Shown one piece after another: positions 36,801 to 51,800 of a DNA stretch of 64,000 nt (position 1 is its first letter; each line of letters opens with the position of its first letter). Under the pieces are notes generated by a model. It had not been told where the DNA came from and made no database searches. It was given only the letters and a program-made list of their open reading frames with translations. Position numbers and translations under genes: made by a program. Source of the stretch: Lineus longissimus (Eukaryota; Nemertea; Pilidiophora; Heteronemertea; Lineidae); the NCBI RefSeq assembly GCF_910592395.1, contig NC_088317.1, positions 2,976,001 through 3,040,000 of the forward strand, read 5' to 3'.

Positions 36801-39800
36801 GTTATCTACTGATGATGTTCAAGGCTGTATTCGAAGCCATGGGTTGGGATAGAGATCGAAAGCTGCGATTTTATAACCAAAACACCCAATTTTCATAATG
36901 CCCCCAAAATACAATCCTGACCCCGGTGAAAGGAGTGTGGATTGAGGCTGCTTCCTGCAGAGCCTGCCTGAAGAGGTGGCTTAAAAAGCCTCCTTGGACA
37001 GGGCATACCCCATCTTGGGAGTGACACCCCCCCCCCCCTCCGGTTATACCAAGTAGCGACGGGAAAGATACCCAAGACCAAAACACTATATGCTCACCTC
37101 GTCCAATCCTATTCGTCGACAAGCGTCCAAGAAGTTTTCAACGTTTCTTCGACACTTGGCCATGCTTAATGTAGGCTGGAAAGATAAAGATACAGGAAGT
37201 GAGATAAGGCCGCATTGGAAAATTAGCTGATCAATTTTCAGTCTGAATATTTCTTAGGATAAACTTACAACTGCTGGTGACGGGACATGAATACTAGACA
37301 CCGAACGTGGTCGAATATGATTGGCTAAATGGCACAAAACGACGCCATCTTTTATCGCACAGGGTAGATCCTCTGGCAGTTTCACCTTTAATCTTGACTC
37401 AATATCCTGAAAAGGAAAACAGCACATTTAAAGGGGAGACATGAAAGAAACATCTATGTGAAGTGAGAAGATGTCAAGTTTTTTAATGTGTTGTCCTATT
37501 ATTTCTTCCAAAATCGCACCTAAAGGTCATAGCACGTGTCACTAGTACAGTACCAATTCTGATCAGGCAGTTCTGAATTGAGAATTTAAGTTAACAGCAG
37601 GTTGAAGAATGTCCTGTTTGCAATCTTCAAGCTGCCTCACTACTTAAAACTGCAAGTCTGAGGAATAAGTCCATGTCAAAACTGGGGCCAGAGTTGAACA
37701 GCAAGATGCACCAGTGTATTTAGAAGTAACAGTATTCCTCGCTCATCCTTAAGAAATCAAACCTTGACTGAACTAGTATGGCGGCAAAAAAGGGTGCTCT
37801 CGCATCAGTCATCGTATTTACACTTGCCAAATAAAACTTGGCCTTACCCTTCTGAGATTTTCAATCTGTGACATCTCTTCACGAGCCTGCTCTAGATGTC
37901 TCCGTACGGTGAAGTTAGGATTCGCGTAGCGCAACTCCTCGGGTAACTTGATATTAAATGCTGCAAGAGAGAATGACGTGAAGTTATCAACACAATCATC
38001 ACGGCCTTTGCTCAGTGAATTATCAAGCTCTTCTTAGCACATGTCATCAGATACAAATCACAAACTACTGGAACTTAGACTTCAGTTTCTCTTTCAACCA
38101 TAATGAGCTTCTATGCGTCATGTTTGGAAGCCTTCGGTCATCTTCTGTGTTCAGTTTAACTGAAACCTTCCAACAGACGGAAAGGGGAATCTACCTGTTC
38201 TGGGTTTATTTGAAAGACTTGAATTAGTTGACGAATTGGAAGTTGACATGGGGTCTCTACTCGGTGTTGTCTCCTCTTCGGAACCGGTTTTCTGAAAGAG
38301 GAAAAACGAAGCTTAGCATATATCATAAACGGATAACTTCATCAGCTTCATAATCAAGGGACTCTGGGTCAAGTTCTGGCCAGAGAGACCAAGAATCCTT
38401 TCAAAAGGAGAAACTTTGGGGCTTATTATAATATGGACATGAAAGAACAACGCTTTGTCATACTATGAAGCTCACCTTGTTTAGATAACTATAGAGAGGT
38501 TCTTTATGAAGCCGGAAGAGTCGATCTTTTTCCTCTTCCAGCCGTTTACGAACATTCTGCCCCTCCTGTTGGTGAATGTTACGCATTGTCTCGTGGCGGT
38601 GGCGGAACTCTTCTTCCTGCGGAGGTAGAGACAAGCAATATTATGACTTTCGTCACTCGTCGATACAGGGTTCGTGAAAGAGTCTGTGCCAATGGACCAC
38701 ATTACAAACTGCACATCACAGAAGTCTTCAGCAGTCGAGATCTAAGTCACATGCACTTTTGCCTCATACTTTTAAGTTCTGGACAACACAAATAGTTCAT
38801 GGGGCTCAGGCTGTCCTACATTCTATAAATAGGACACAAGAGATGCAGACTTCAACAAAGATCTGTTGGTAACCCTAGAACTGCTAACTAAGAGGGGCGA
38901 ATCTTGGAAAATCGTCATCCTACTTACAGGCTGTACATTGTGATTGGTCGTCCGGTTAACGCCTGGACTTGGGCTGTGACTAGATGAACTATCTTGACTG
39001 GAAACGAGACACAAGGAAATAGTTATTCACAAATCTGGTAAAGACAGAGCAATAATCGATTTTCTCTGTCAACTTTTCCTCAAGTTGTGATACTGATATT
39101 AATTCATGCTCAACTTGATCCAAACTATTAGGTATTTGTTATCAAATTGCTTGCAAATGATAAGGTAAGATATTTTTTCAATCTCCGCTATTGATCTCTT
39201 AACCATTAGAAGCAATTTTAGACCACTGTATGGACCACGTATGGAGAGATAATTCTCCAATACAGAGTGACATCATACCCAAGAATCGAAAATGAAAGAT
39301 ATCAATTCAAAATTAAAGCACGCAATGAATGCATAGAAACACCATGCATTATGCTACTAAGGAACAGAAGGCAAATAAAACACTTAGAGGTGATTCTTAA
39401 GCGGCCAACAGTCGTCTGTTTCAAAAGTGAATAGTGCTCACACAACAGATAAAGAAAGGTATTTAAATGCTTCTTTTGAAGACTTAGTCGGGACAAAAAT
39501 GCACAATGATCTATATATTCATATAGTCTTCAGAGTACCAGTACTGTACGCAAAAATATCGATTGCCAAGGAGCCAGAGGGTAGGAATAGATACCACCAG
39601 GCACTATACATGGACGGCTTGAGCGCAAACTTACATATTTCTATTCCAACTTCTACTATCGTCTGTTGACCGATCTATACTGGCCGAGTTTTCAAATTTA
39701 GTATCTGACGTGGCTCGTCTGTAGCTAATTTTGTTGGGCGCGATCAGCGGCGAGGTCCTGTCTCGGAAACTGGACGACTGGGTAACAGGACGCCTGCAGC

Positions 39801-42800
39801 GCAAAGCCAAGCAACGTTAGATAAAGTCAGGTCACCCTCAGCGTGAAATTACCCCTCTGAATGCTTCAAATTAGTTATGATGACAAATGAAATTTACATG
39901 CAATTTACCCACGACTGGTTGTACTGTAGGCGTGAAGAATAAAGTGAAAATCTTAAGCAAAAAACACACCAAACCATGCAAAACACCATATCTAAAAGAT
40001 GACCTTCGAATAATTTGAAAGCGGATTTGATACCTTTTGTGTTCTTGAGATTCGCTGTATCCGTCGACAACACCATAGTTGTTATTTGGATTGCCATTAG
40101 GTGGCGGTGTGTAGCTGAAAAGAAGAAAGCAAATCGTCAGGACAGAATAGAACATGACTGTGTTTTGCACATGGTCACATTACAGGACCTTGAATAATGA
40201 AATTTGGAATTTTTAGATTTTTATTCTGTGATTCACTCTCTTTTTTAGCGACTTGAAGGCACTTTTACACATCTGGTTGCAACACCAACAACCGCTGACA
40301 CCAAATTGAGGCCCAACTTTCCACCAAAATCACCGATTTTCAGAACACTCAATCAAGCATGTGATGTGTTCAGCTTTACAACAGTCAGTGCTAAGGTGAA
40401 ATTCAAACACTTTTGTCAAAAGTTGTATGAAAATGAAAACAAAATCATGATAAATTTGTTGGGAGGAAATTCCATTAGAGAGGATCATCAGAGAGGAAGA
40501 TAGGGAAGTTGACGGCATTTGCCCCTTCCAGATCAGTGTCCCAAGTGGTGAAGTTGAGCGGAGAATTAAAAATGGCCGACTCATGGGGTCAGCGACATCA
40601 AAGACTGACTCGATAAGCCAGCCATTTTCTTTCTCCATGACCTGGAGCCACGAGGGGCAATGATCAGTAAAGAGGTGATGTGAAACGAACAAATACATCA
40701 AATGGTGGGGTGAACATTTGAAGAGGGTGGACAGGTTTGGATTTGAAAAATGCCTCAGAAGGAAAAATAAAATAAAAGTCAAAACCTCAAAATATCCTTG
40801 AAACATTCATCAGAAAAACGCATTTTGGTTTCAGGTAGGCATAATTATGGACAAAATTGTCAAAGTCAAAAAGGGGAAAAACAACATCAAAATTCAGCAG
40901 ACAACATTTAAACACCCTAGCAACTGTATCCATGGTTACCTGTAACAATTGTTGACAGTAAGTCGGCGAGGTCGCGGCAGAGGTTTCCTGAGCGGCGATA
41001 AAAGCGGCAAATTATTGAGCAAAAAAAATATTGCTGTCTTTGTTTTTTAATTTAAACATAAGAGGAATGTAAAACAACTTTTTGTTCAAATATGTTTGCA
41101 TGTTGATGCCATGGAAACCAATGAAAAATTGACTGAAAAAATTGCCCTGGAATTTCATAAAAGTGTCAAGTGTTAGTAAAAATTAGATGTCCTGGTGGTA
41201 CCAGTATTGAAAATGGGACAAAAACTGGAATTTCATAATCAGCTAGTTAGAAAAAATCTGATCATGTAGCAGTGTCGTGTCACTGAGAATCAAATGATTG
41301 CTAAAAATGGAAGCTAGAAGCAGCCAATCTGAAAACAAGCTTGATATACATGCAAGTATAACATACAGATGTTCTGGTAGGCTATCAGCTTCCCACGAGG
41401 CCATGCTAGCATCACACTAAGGTATGATGGTTTTGTCAAGTGATGCCAGCGACTCGTCGTCAATGAGTAAGTGCAGCCAGGATGACTACCAAAGCTGCCC
41501 GTGACAGCTATGGCTGTGTAGAGTCAGCCACAGTTGCATTGGTCACCCGTTCATGCTATCACCAACTGCTTGTTCCGACATCGTCACAGATCACACTAAA
41601 GGGAGTGAAAGTGACCCACCTGTTATCCTCCAGCTGCTTCCTGGGACTCTCCCGTTGTCTCTCCATAAGTTTCTGCTGCTCTTCCTGCAGGCGTACAGCC
41701 GCCCGTCTCCGCTGATCCCTCTCTTCATCCTCCTCCTGCAGGCGCACAGCCGCCCGCCTCCGCTGTTCCCTCTCTTCTTCCTCCTCCTGCGAGCGAATGG
41801 CCGCCCGTCGCCTTTGTTCCCGCTCCTCGTCGTCCTCCTGTTGCCGCCGTAACGCCTCTGCACGTTTTTTCTTCGCTTCGTAGTCGGCTTTTTGCCGCTG
41901 GAGCTCCTGGAATGTTAGCAGATGTATCAGTAAAGAGAAAGAAAACACAGTTTGGGGTTCCGCCAGGAATTTTTTGGAATGACCTGGAGACAACATAAGA
42001 CGATACTCACCAGAAGTTTTGTGATATATACTGTTGTTATGTGTGCTTGGCTGGACTAGCTTTCAGAATCTTTCAATACGAACAAGGTAATCCAGTTTTA
42101 AGTGCTGATGAAATATTGGACTTGACTTTCACTCCAATACAGAAATAATGCACTGAATGGCAAGTTGCATCAAATCTTAGTATTCACATACGCTATTTTC
42201 TTGTTTACAGAAGATGTTCTGAAACTGAACACATCATCTTTTCTTGCAGTTATTTGCAGCTCAGTGGAGGTGGCTATATACACAAGCCAGACATGATCAA
42301 AGCTCCAGGCAACCAGGCTCCAAGCAGCTCTGAGCCAAGTTTGAGCACCATGCGTAGTATACTCACTACTGATATAAAGAAGTTTTTTCATGTAGCTTCA
42401 GAGTTTATAGCAAGATACCAAGGGGGTTGATATGCTATCGTCAAAACTGAAATCAACATCATATCTTTCCAATTTCCAGACTCAGGTACCAAGACAATAT
42501 CTCGGCTTCAGAAGCTGGTAGTATAATTTCGAAATGATTTCAAGAATCAACTCCCTTGAGACTCACCAAAACTTAAGCCAGAGGTACAAACATCTGTCCC
42601 TTCTTTAAGATTGAAATATTGGCCGAAATGTATGCCATGCTCCGTTCTAAGGACTCTGCGCTTGGCAGATTATCATAGAACAGTGAGCGTAGCCATGTTT
42701 TTTGATGAAACGCCTACGACAGGAAGGGTGAAATTCTGCAATAAGGTTCCGATTCTACCCTAAAGCACCATGCAAACAAGCAATTTTCATCGCTACGACC

Positions 42801-45800
42801 TGCGACGTAGCTGTGACAACCTGATGAGTGTGATTGGAATTGGGCCACCAAATGGTTAGATATCACCTCTGTCTTGTTGTCAATTCTCCATCGTCCACCC
42901 CAGTGACTAAAGTGCTTGTTTGTATGGGCCATTGTGGACATGTATAGACTATCACAGAAAAACTATCAGAAGAGATGCCTCGAGTTTTCATAACCGTTTA
43001 TCAAGATTAGATACTAACAGACCAAGGCATAACTTCTATTCACTGACACAGGATGCTGCAGACCTATCTGAGAATGAGACCTGCAGACCACTGGAGGCAA
43101 TATGTTTCCCCTAAAAAATAGATTACATTCCTCCAAGAAATACAACATCGTTCTTAAACTCTAAGTCTCTGTCTGAAAAATATTTTTAAATATTATGAAA
43201 AAATTTGATACAATGATCGTACATCTTTGACGCACCTTCCGAACCACAATTAAAAGCATCAGCCCCATTTCCAATTGTCAACCATAAAAAATACACTTAA
43301 CAAACAAGACAAAAAGCTCCAATCCAAAAAAAGGTTCTGTATTGACAACAAAACTACAAGCAACCAATACCAAAGCACCAAATAACTTCAAAAGCATACA
43401 AAACGTTCAAAGATGGTATAATCATTAAAGATATTAGAATGCGCAACAACTTTATCAAATGTAGGCCCAAGACTGGCAAGAGATTGTCATGTTTTCAAGA
43501 ACAGTCGCCAAGTATTAAGTCAGAAAGTTTCTGAAACCGTCAAATAACACAAAAGTGTATCAAAGAAAGCATTCACCTAAATTGCTCACAACATAAAACA
43601 TACGCATCACCAAGCAAAAACAACCATAACCATATTGCAGAATTCCACGCTTAAAGTCGCACCGACCTACCTGCGAGAATTGATCAGATCTTTCACCAGC
43701 GCCACCTACAGGGCTGTCTTGCTCGTTGCAGGGAACGGCATGCAGGTGAGGGGAAGAATGGAAGGATGTCGTGTCATGCCATGCACCACTTACCCGCGTA
43801 AAATCGTCGGCTCCCGGTTTTGCCGGAGGCTTTTGGGCCGGTTGAACTGTCGGTTTCTGGGCAGGAACAGGCCGAGACATTTGCCTTTGTCCACCGCCAG
43901 GTCCAGGTCCTGGGCCAGGTCCGCCCGGACTTATACCAGCTACGCCATTATAATCCGCATGTCGCCCGGACGTAGGTCCTGCCATGGAATTTATATTCGA
44001 CGCCGACTGATTAAGTCCCATCTGTTGGCACAGTGCTCCTTGTTGGTACCAGTCTTGTTTCCATGCAGAACTTACCCGGGAAAATTCGTCCATCACTTCA
44101 GTCTGCCACGCATTCTGCGGCGATGGACCAGGTTGCGACGATTGTCCGTTTTGGTAGTGATTGTCTCTATGAGGTGTCGACGGTGTACGCGGTGTTGGTG
44201 GTGTGAACGTCGGCTGATACCGCCCTTTTGAAGGCGGCATCAATTCAGGCGGTGGAGGTGGTAGGTCCTCTGATCTTGTTTCGTCCACCTCCGTCAGCCG
44301 CTCATAGACAGTTTCTGGTTTTGGTACATATGCCGTGTACTCGTCCAGCGTATTATTAACCTTAGTAAGAGGGAAGGAACGTGGAAGTCAGTGGGAGAAC
44401 AAAATGATTACAAACGAGTGCTGGGTTAAAAAGTTTCGAAGATGCTCCTTAGGTTTGAAAGGTAACAAGTACTTCATCGAATTCACTGAGCGGGCAAGGG
44501 ATATTTTACTGTACAGATCGCTTCTTCACCAGTGTCAGAGAGCTGGAAAGTCAGCCCAAGATCTGTCCTTCTGTTAATAAAAGAAAGCCCCTCACTCACT
44601 CTGCTTTGGTGTGAGACACAGCCCCTGCACTCAGCAATCACATGCAATGTCAGTGGTGTAGCATGACTGATTACCATACCCAAGAAGCAGTCTTCCATGT
44701 AACATTTTCAAAAAAATTTTTAGTTAACGCTTTTCAAAATTGATCATTCTCAGGCCAAAAACAGGCTCAGGCAACAGAAGCACAAACAGCAACTGTTTCC
44801 ATGGTAACCATTCTTTCGATGTGATGTTTTGTGGAATATGAGAGACAGGATATGTTTGCGTGATTGATGGATGTTTTACCCCAATCTTATCTTAGCTTCA
44901 TGATGTTCTGGTTATTAATCATCACAGTATGCACTTGATGTTAAATCCAAGTATGAGAAGCCACAGTGGTGTAGTGACACGGGTCTCCCACTTAAGGTCA
45001 TGAGGTCCCTGGCCTAATCCTTACTGTTGGCATGAGACTCTAGGCAGGTCTCCTTGCCTTCTTCAACCAAGGTGTATAAATGGAAACCGTTCAGATACAT
45101 CATTTTTAACCCACGAGGGATTTGGCCCCAGCACTCAGAAAATTAATAAAACAAATAAAAGAACTGGCCAATTTTGCGAATAATAATACAACATTGCAGC
45201 TACGTCATAGCAATAAGATCAATTACATGTACAATACTTCAAAACTGCATTACACAACTTCCTAAAAATAACGTCAACAAATAAAAATTGGAAAAAAATA
45301 CAAAAAGACGTTGCATTGCAATGAATAATTACAAAATAGACAATTCGCATAGCAACATGCAAAGTTTCTTAGGCCCCAAGGTGCAGGAAAAAACTTTAAT
45401 GGGACTGCGTATGTCAATGGAGTAACATGTACAGCGACAGAGTAGTTCTTGAGATGGAGGAGGAGTCTCATAGATTGGGATAAAAATTCAAACATGGTTT
45501 CTAACAGTTAACTGTTTAACAGGTTGAAAATGGGCAGATTTAGCTTAACAGTGAGTGAGCGTAACCATGCCAGTTACCTTTAACCTCTATTCCCATCAAA
45601 AATAGAAGAAGGAGTTGATGAGCTTTTCAACAAATTAAATATTTTTTTGGAAAATGGCGATTTAGCTCGGACAGTTTTGACTTTGAGCAAGATCTAAGTT
45701 TAAACAAATGACTACATTTTTCGAGACTTGAGATTCTCTTTTCAAGTTAACCAAAAAACTCGCAGAGGTTTTGTTTAAAATTTTAAAATTTGTGACATTT

Positions 45801-48800
45801 CTATGGACTTATTCACTGAATTGACTCTTCTCTGGTACTGTGACATCTGATCTCCATTCTGAGAATGAGACCAGTTGATATGCGCATCTGAAATGAATTA
45901 AACACCCCAGGCATTGACGGAATGAATGATGGTTCACCACATGCCATTACAAAGTTAAGATGAAAAATAACAGATGTTGGGACCTGAATTTTGAAAAATT
46001 TTCCCCTATACACCCGACTCACCTCCGACGGAGACCACCGTACTTTTTCCGTACTATCAGTCGTGTTATAACCAGAGTCGGCATTCCGTAACCGCATCGG
46101 AGATTCAGCAGTAAACCTAGAAAAGTCATCACTTCTGCAAGAGAGAGAACAATTTGGTTTTCTTGGTGTAAAAGGTGAGCATGAAGGATGCAGGCACTTT
46201 TCTCACAGTCGACGTAGTCTTAAAGAGACACACAGGCCTTTTCAAACAAATTCAGCACTACAGGGAGAAAGTAATTGCTGGTACAATAGTGCATGCCCAG
46301 GCATGTCTTCGGAATGAAGTCAGACAGCATCCCAGGACTGCCCTGTGGTGGTCTTGGCGCTGGCTGCCCAAGGATCAGAAGCTGAGCGAGATAGGGTTTA
46401 CTTGGGATAAGGCAGTCAAGGCAGTGGAAGACAGAAAGTAGTGAAGAGATTATGGCTTTGTCTCACAAGGGATGAAGAGCCGTAAGTAAGGAAAATACCG
46501 CCTGATACATACGTGACATGTATCGATGAGGACTTCCTGAAGTTCCTCCGCATGTCATTATCACTGAGGATGCCCCTCTTTCTATCCTCCTTCATGGCCT
46601 CCAGTTGCAGGTACTTCATGATATGGACTCGCCCTTTTAAACATACCTGAAAACAAAACAGGACAATTCAAGTTATTCAACACAAGTCTTTTTCTAAAAG
46701 TGATTGTCAAAGAGTTCCCACAGGAAATTGTAAAGAGGTATATGGATCAAATAAACTACAATGCCTTCTTACAACACAGTTAACTGAGAGGAGACAAGAC
46801 CACTAATGAATATTCATAGGTTGGAGGGTCGAGGCCTATCAATTAGACGAGTGCATGTTTTTAACTCTCAAGTACATATTTGGAGAGGTATTGAAAAAAT
46901 ATTTGTTGTGGCAAGTCTACAGATATATATAAAGAAATTATTTGATGAAAAAATTAATTTCAAATTTTGCTAATTGGGTTTTAGGGGGTGTGTTTTGAGT
47001 TTTTTCTGCCAGTTGGCTGAAAAGAGTGGAAATATCAAAGTCTGTCTAATTTGTCGATTATCAAAAAATTTCCGTGGTCAATCACCAGTTTATTTTTCAC
47101 CATTTACTTGCCCGACTGTCCGGAATAACATACTCTAAATTTCAGATTCACAACCGCACGCATTATTTGATGCGTCGCGGTCAAACATTGACAATTTAAC
47201 TGCTAAAAGGCTTAAAAAATCAATTGTGGTCTTGCCTCAGAGGGTCATGAACATTATAACAAAGATGAAATACAACGGCTGACATCCCGAGGAATAGAAA
47301 GGACACCAATGTGGCTCTCCTTCCCTCTTACACTGCCATTGTTTTTCTCATCTGTTATTGATATGAAATCGACAATACTTACATAGGAAGGGGGGGACGT
47401 TAGAGGGTTATGATCCAAACTTAAAGAATCTAACGTGTCTATTTTTCTAAAATCTGGAGGTATCACGGCTATCCTGTTGCTAGAGAAGTCTAACTTCCGC
47501 AATTTTAATTTACCAATTTCTGAAACGTAAAAAGAGAATTTGTGAATATCACCCTCGGACATCCAGTTTGATTATGTATTAAGCAATGCTTGGTGCATTG
47601 AGTGAATCGAGTGGGGTTTGATACAAGTAGAATGTCTGATCAGAAAGACAGTGTTGCGCATAGCAGATCTGCAGGTAGAGTGAGATGAATACTGCCTCTA
47701 AACTGTTGCAAACACTTAAAATCTGTGTTCTACATTCCTGTGTCATTAAGATTTAGGTCATTCACTTGGTTTCCTGTCTGATTCATTTTGCATTTAGATC
47801 ACCCGGTGATTTCAAAGGCCCATTCCACCTCAATTTGGCATGGAAATCAACACTGTTTACAGTGCAGTGATGCACGAGAGATTATGTCAAAACAAGAAAT
47901 CCCATATAGTATGTACTATGTATACATACTGCACAGAGTTTGGCCTTTACAAGGTCAGTAAACATCCGAATTCGAGATAAATATTTCTCAGGCAGATTCA
48001 GACACAGCATCTAAACACTGCAGTGATTCATGAATAGTTTTCTGATTGTAACATTTTTTCCAAAGTTCTCGCACAGCAGGATGCAAATGGGCAGATAGGA
48101 TGTCAACTGTATTGGTTATTATGGGAGACAATACATGCCAGCAGGAGCCTTTGGGGGTTGATTAGGTTGCACAAAGTGGCCAATAGATGCCTCTATCATC
48201 TCACAGTACATGCTCTCTTTTAGCACAGGGGCCAGTAGCTTGATTGGCGTAGGAGACGGGTGCCAGGGAGCATGACCTTAAATAAGTCTTATCTCCTTCA
48301 GTAACTTTCATAGTAGCATTACGACTTAGAGCCAACATTGCTGCTAACAACTACTCAGCAACTAGCCCAGATGGATCTTATTCGAATCAGCTGTCATCCA
48401 GCAAGGCAGCACATAAATAAAATACATCCGCAAGTGCCACTTCAATTTGAAATATGATTACTACAACTTGTCATCAATGTATCAGCCACTTACCTGGAGG
48501 AAGTTCAACTAATAAATTTTTCCTAACATTAAAAACACGTAATGATTCTAAGTTGCCTATTTGCATCGGTAAGTGTGTGATTTCATTACATGACACATCC
48601 TGGAAGAAAGGAAACGAGATATTGGCGATTTTGAAGGCAATTAGGGGCTTCGAAGGAGACGGGTGTCATCATCTTTGGCATTAGTTTTCCATGATTCCAT
48701 ATGTATGTTTGTATTGAATCATACCCAAGGGTTAACCAGCAAACACATAGCATACAAAACCATCTCATAATCATAATTCAGTTGCATAACAATAAACATT

Positions 48801-51800
48801 CTCAGCACTAATTACTCTGCGTGAACCCAATTATTAGAGAGCTAATTACTCCGAATCATAGCCAAGTCGGTAGAGAGCATCTCGAGGGCGCAGAATGACT
48901 GGCGGGATAATCTTGGATGAGTAATGCATGTTAATCTTCAGCGGGGTTGAGTGGCGATGAATCTGTATAGGATGGGGTGATTCTGTATAGGATGGGGTGA
49001 TGCTGACGTAGTCTTCCCTGGTGCAGAAAGTGCACGGTTGCATCTTGGCCTTGGTTATAGAGTGCTTTCGGTATAGAGTTCAACATTTCAATCTATTCTA
49101 GTCTTAAAATATCAAAGGCGAAGTTTGAAATCTGTCAAGTGAAAAAATTGTCGCTGAAATTTCCACAGGGAAGTTGTTTTATCTCAATGTATCAAGCGAG
49201 ACTCTCTTTTAAAGTAGGGCTTGAGACTTGTTATTACTTAGGGCTCCATAAGTGCATACTTACCAATTCCGTTAGTTTTTGTAATTGTCCTATTTCTTCT
49301 GGTAATGACACCAATTTATTATTAGACACTATGAGGATTTCTAAGGACTGGATGTGACAAATGAAGGGTGGGATTGTGGACAGTTGATTGCGGCTGAAAC
49401 GATACAAATATGAAAAGAGATTATTTCGAAATCAAGCATACTCTTTGTACGGAACGATTGTTTCCATGCAAATGGACCAAAAAGGTTGCTTTCTACGTGG
49501 CTTGCAGCTAAAGGATTTTGAAATTCATTGACCCCACATGAAAATGCCATAGTAAAGTGGTACTGGTACACCTTCCAGACAAGAGCCACTCATACATCAT
49601 ACGACTGACATAACGAACTTCCCAAATTAACTGACAATTGTCATGATTGTGCCATGAGATTGCCAAGTCAACAATGTCTGTTCCATTCTCAAACAATATT
49701 TTTCGAGGAAGCCCTCTTGTGTGCATGATACAAATATTTATTCGTGACGATTATTTGTATCTATAATGGCAATGGCATGAATATGTCAGGGATGTCTGAT
49801 GAACATAAACATATTTGTAAAACACTGGTTATTTATTCATGGTTCTATGTATGAACATAAACATCAATCATAAAAACACAGTTTTTTTCATCTGAGCTGA
49901 CATTCCTTGATGAACGGAATTCGTACTCTACAATACCATGTTCCATACCACAAAATGGAGGACCAAAAAACTAAAGAGGCCATCAATGATGCCTCCATTT
50001 GACCAATGTGTTTGCCACTTTCGTATTCTGTTGTAGTTGATTGTGTTTATCCATCGGTCTTCATCAAGTCATCCACTCTCTTGCATATCGCTGGCGCAAG
50101 TATACATGAAACAGTGGCCGGCAGTGTATAAAACCCTAGGGGACAGACATTACGTTCCACTGTCTCCCAAAGGGCCAAATCTTCCTTGAAAATCTATCTA
50201 TTCATGTCCAATGATTCTCTTAGAGTCTATCAGATTGGACATCCAATTTCACCAACTTGGCTACATGTCTATGTGGCCAGGAGCTGAAGGTGGATTATAG
50301 AACTCAACAAATGATAAATATTGTGAAGCCAAACCACCATTCCATTCATGGTAAGCCATACCAAGGCCAACTCTGACTGTGCTAACATTCTGCATGCGCG
50401 CTAAAGACATCCCATTTAGAAACGCATCAATATTGCAGCATCCCTTCCGATAATAGCCAAGCATTGTTTATCATCTGTGAACCAATCATGACCCTGTCAT
50501 TAAAGCAGAAGATCAATACCTCAACTGAGGAGATCTATTCACGAATCTTACCGATGCGCATATTACGCTCATGCATGATTCAACTGCTTCCTTGGTCCAG
50601 CATCATCCATCATGGTTCTTTTCTGAATCGTTTTTTTCGACACAGTGCGTTGATGGAATACACCTAACTACATGATACCCAGTCTTTGATGCTCAATCTG
50701 GTCGGCAGACAAAATGACATATGCAGCGTGATTCAACGGATTTCTTATTTCTTGGTCCAGATCATTAATCAAAGTTTTTTGTCCCATCTTTTTTACAGGG
50801 TGAATGACATGATGATATGGCAGGGAAATACCACTCCCAACATGATTCATCTTTGCTTTCTGACCTAGTTCCACACACAGAAGGTTGGGAAAGTTTGATC
50901 AGGGTTGGGTAACTGATCAGAGGCAGGATGGTCCATCGGGTATAAATGATCTTACCCAAAAGACTCCTCTCTCACTCTCACTACAGCAATAATTATCGCA
51001 GGTTGCTCCAAAAAATCTCTCGTTTGCTGGGAACTTGATCCCCTACATGCAGCCATACACAGAAGATAACATTCAGGCAGCAACCAGATCTTTTCTCCAA
51101 GAAATCCAGACGAATGTGGATCTCATCAAAGCATCAAATATCAAACGCAAATCTGTACTACAACATAGACGGACATGGTTGATGCCAACTTGCAATGCAA
51201 CAGCGTTGCTGTTCTTCAAACTCATTTCGTGCAAAAGTATGCTTCAATAAGACACAAAATGGTGTACATGTACTTTATTCGTTCTACCATGAAAGCTGTA
51301 GTGTTTCCATAACACTTCACACACAATAAGTACTGTGGAACCTCCCTTAGCGGACACCTCTCAATTAAGGCCAGCCTCTCTATCAAGGACACTAATTTTG
51401 GTCCCAAATTGGTTGTTTCCTTTGAATTTGATCTCTCTAATCACGACACCTCTCTATTAAGGACAGCACTTGTCAGTCCCGAAGGTGTCCTTAATGGAGA
51501 GGTTTCTACTGTATACCTAGCCTTTCTCAACGATGCATGGATCACTTGAAGGCACATGACAGGTAACAATTTCCTGTATGAGGAATACCTCCAGGAAAAA
51601 CGTTGGTATGCGGTAATGTAACAGTTACAGACAGGTTATGCATTCTTGTCAGGCAGTGGGATGGAATCTTCATACATCAGCTAGGTCGTGGCAAAAAATA
51701 CAGCTATGTTTGGATTAGGCAGACAGAGAGCAAATTATCAACATTCAAGGAAAGAGAGCTGCTCATTGATTACAAACCAGTGGGTCCTGCAGGCAATGTG

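Noticed and set aside
43635-44231. 198-codon plus-strand frame
   Set aside because: Shadow of the 690-nt LRCH exon 8 on the minus strand; Arg/Cys-rich translation without domain.
50150-50215. Another non-LTR retrotransposon end (RAKSSLKIYLFM)
   Set aside because: Only about 12 residues resemble the family; no tail or hairpin to support it.
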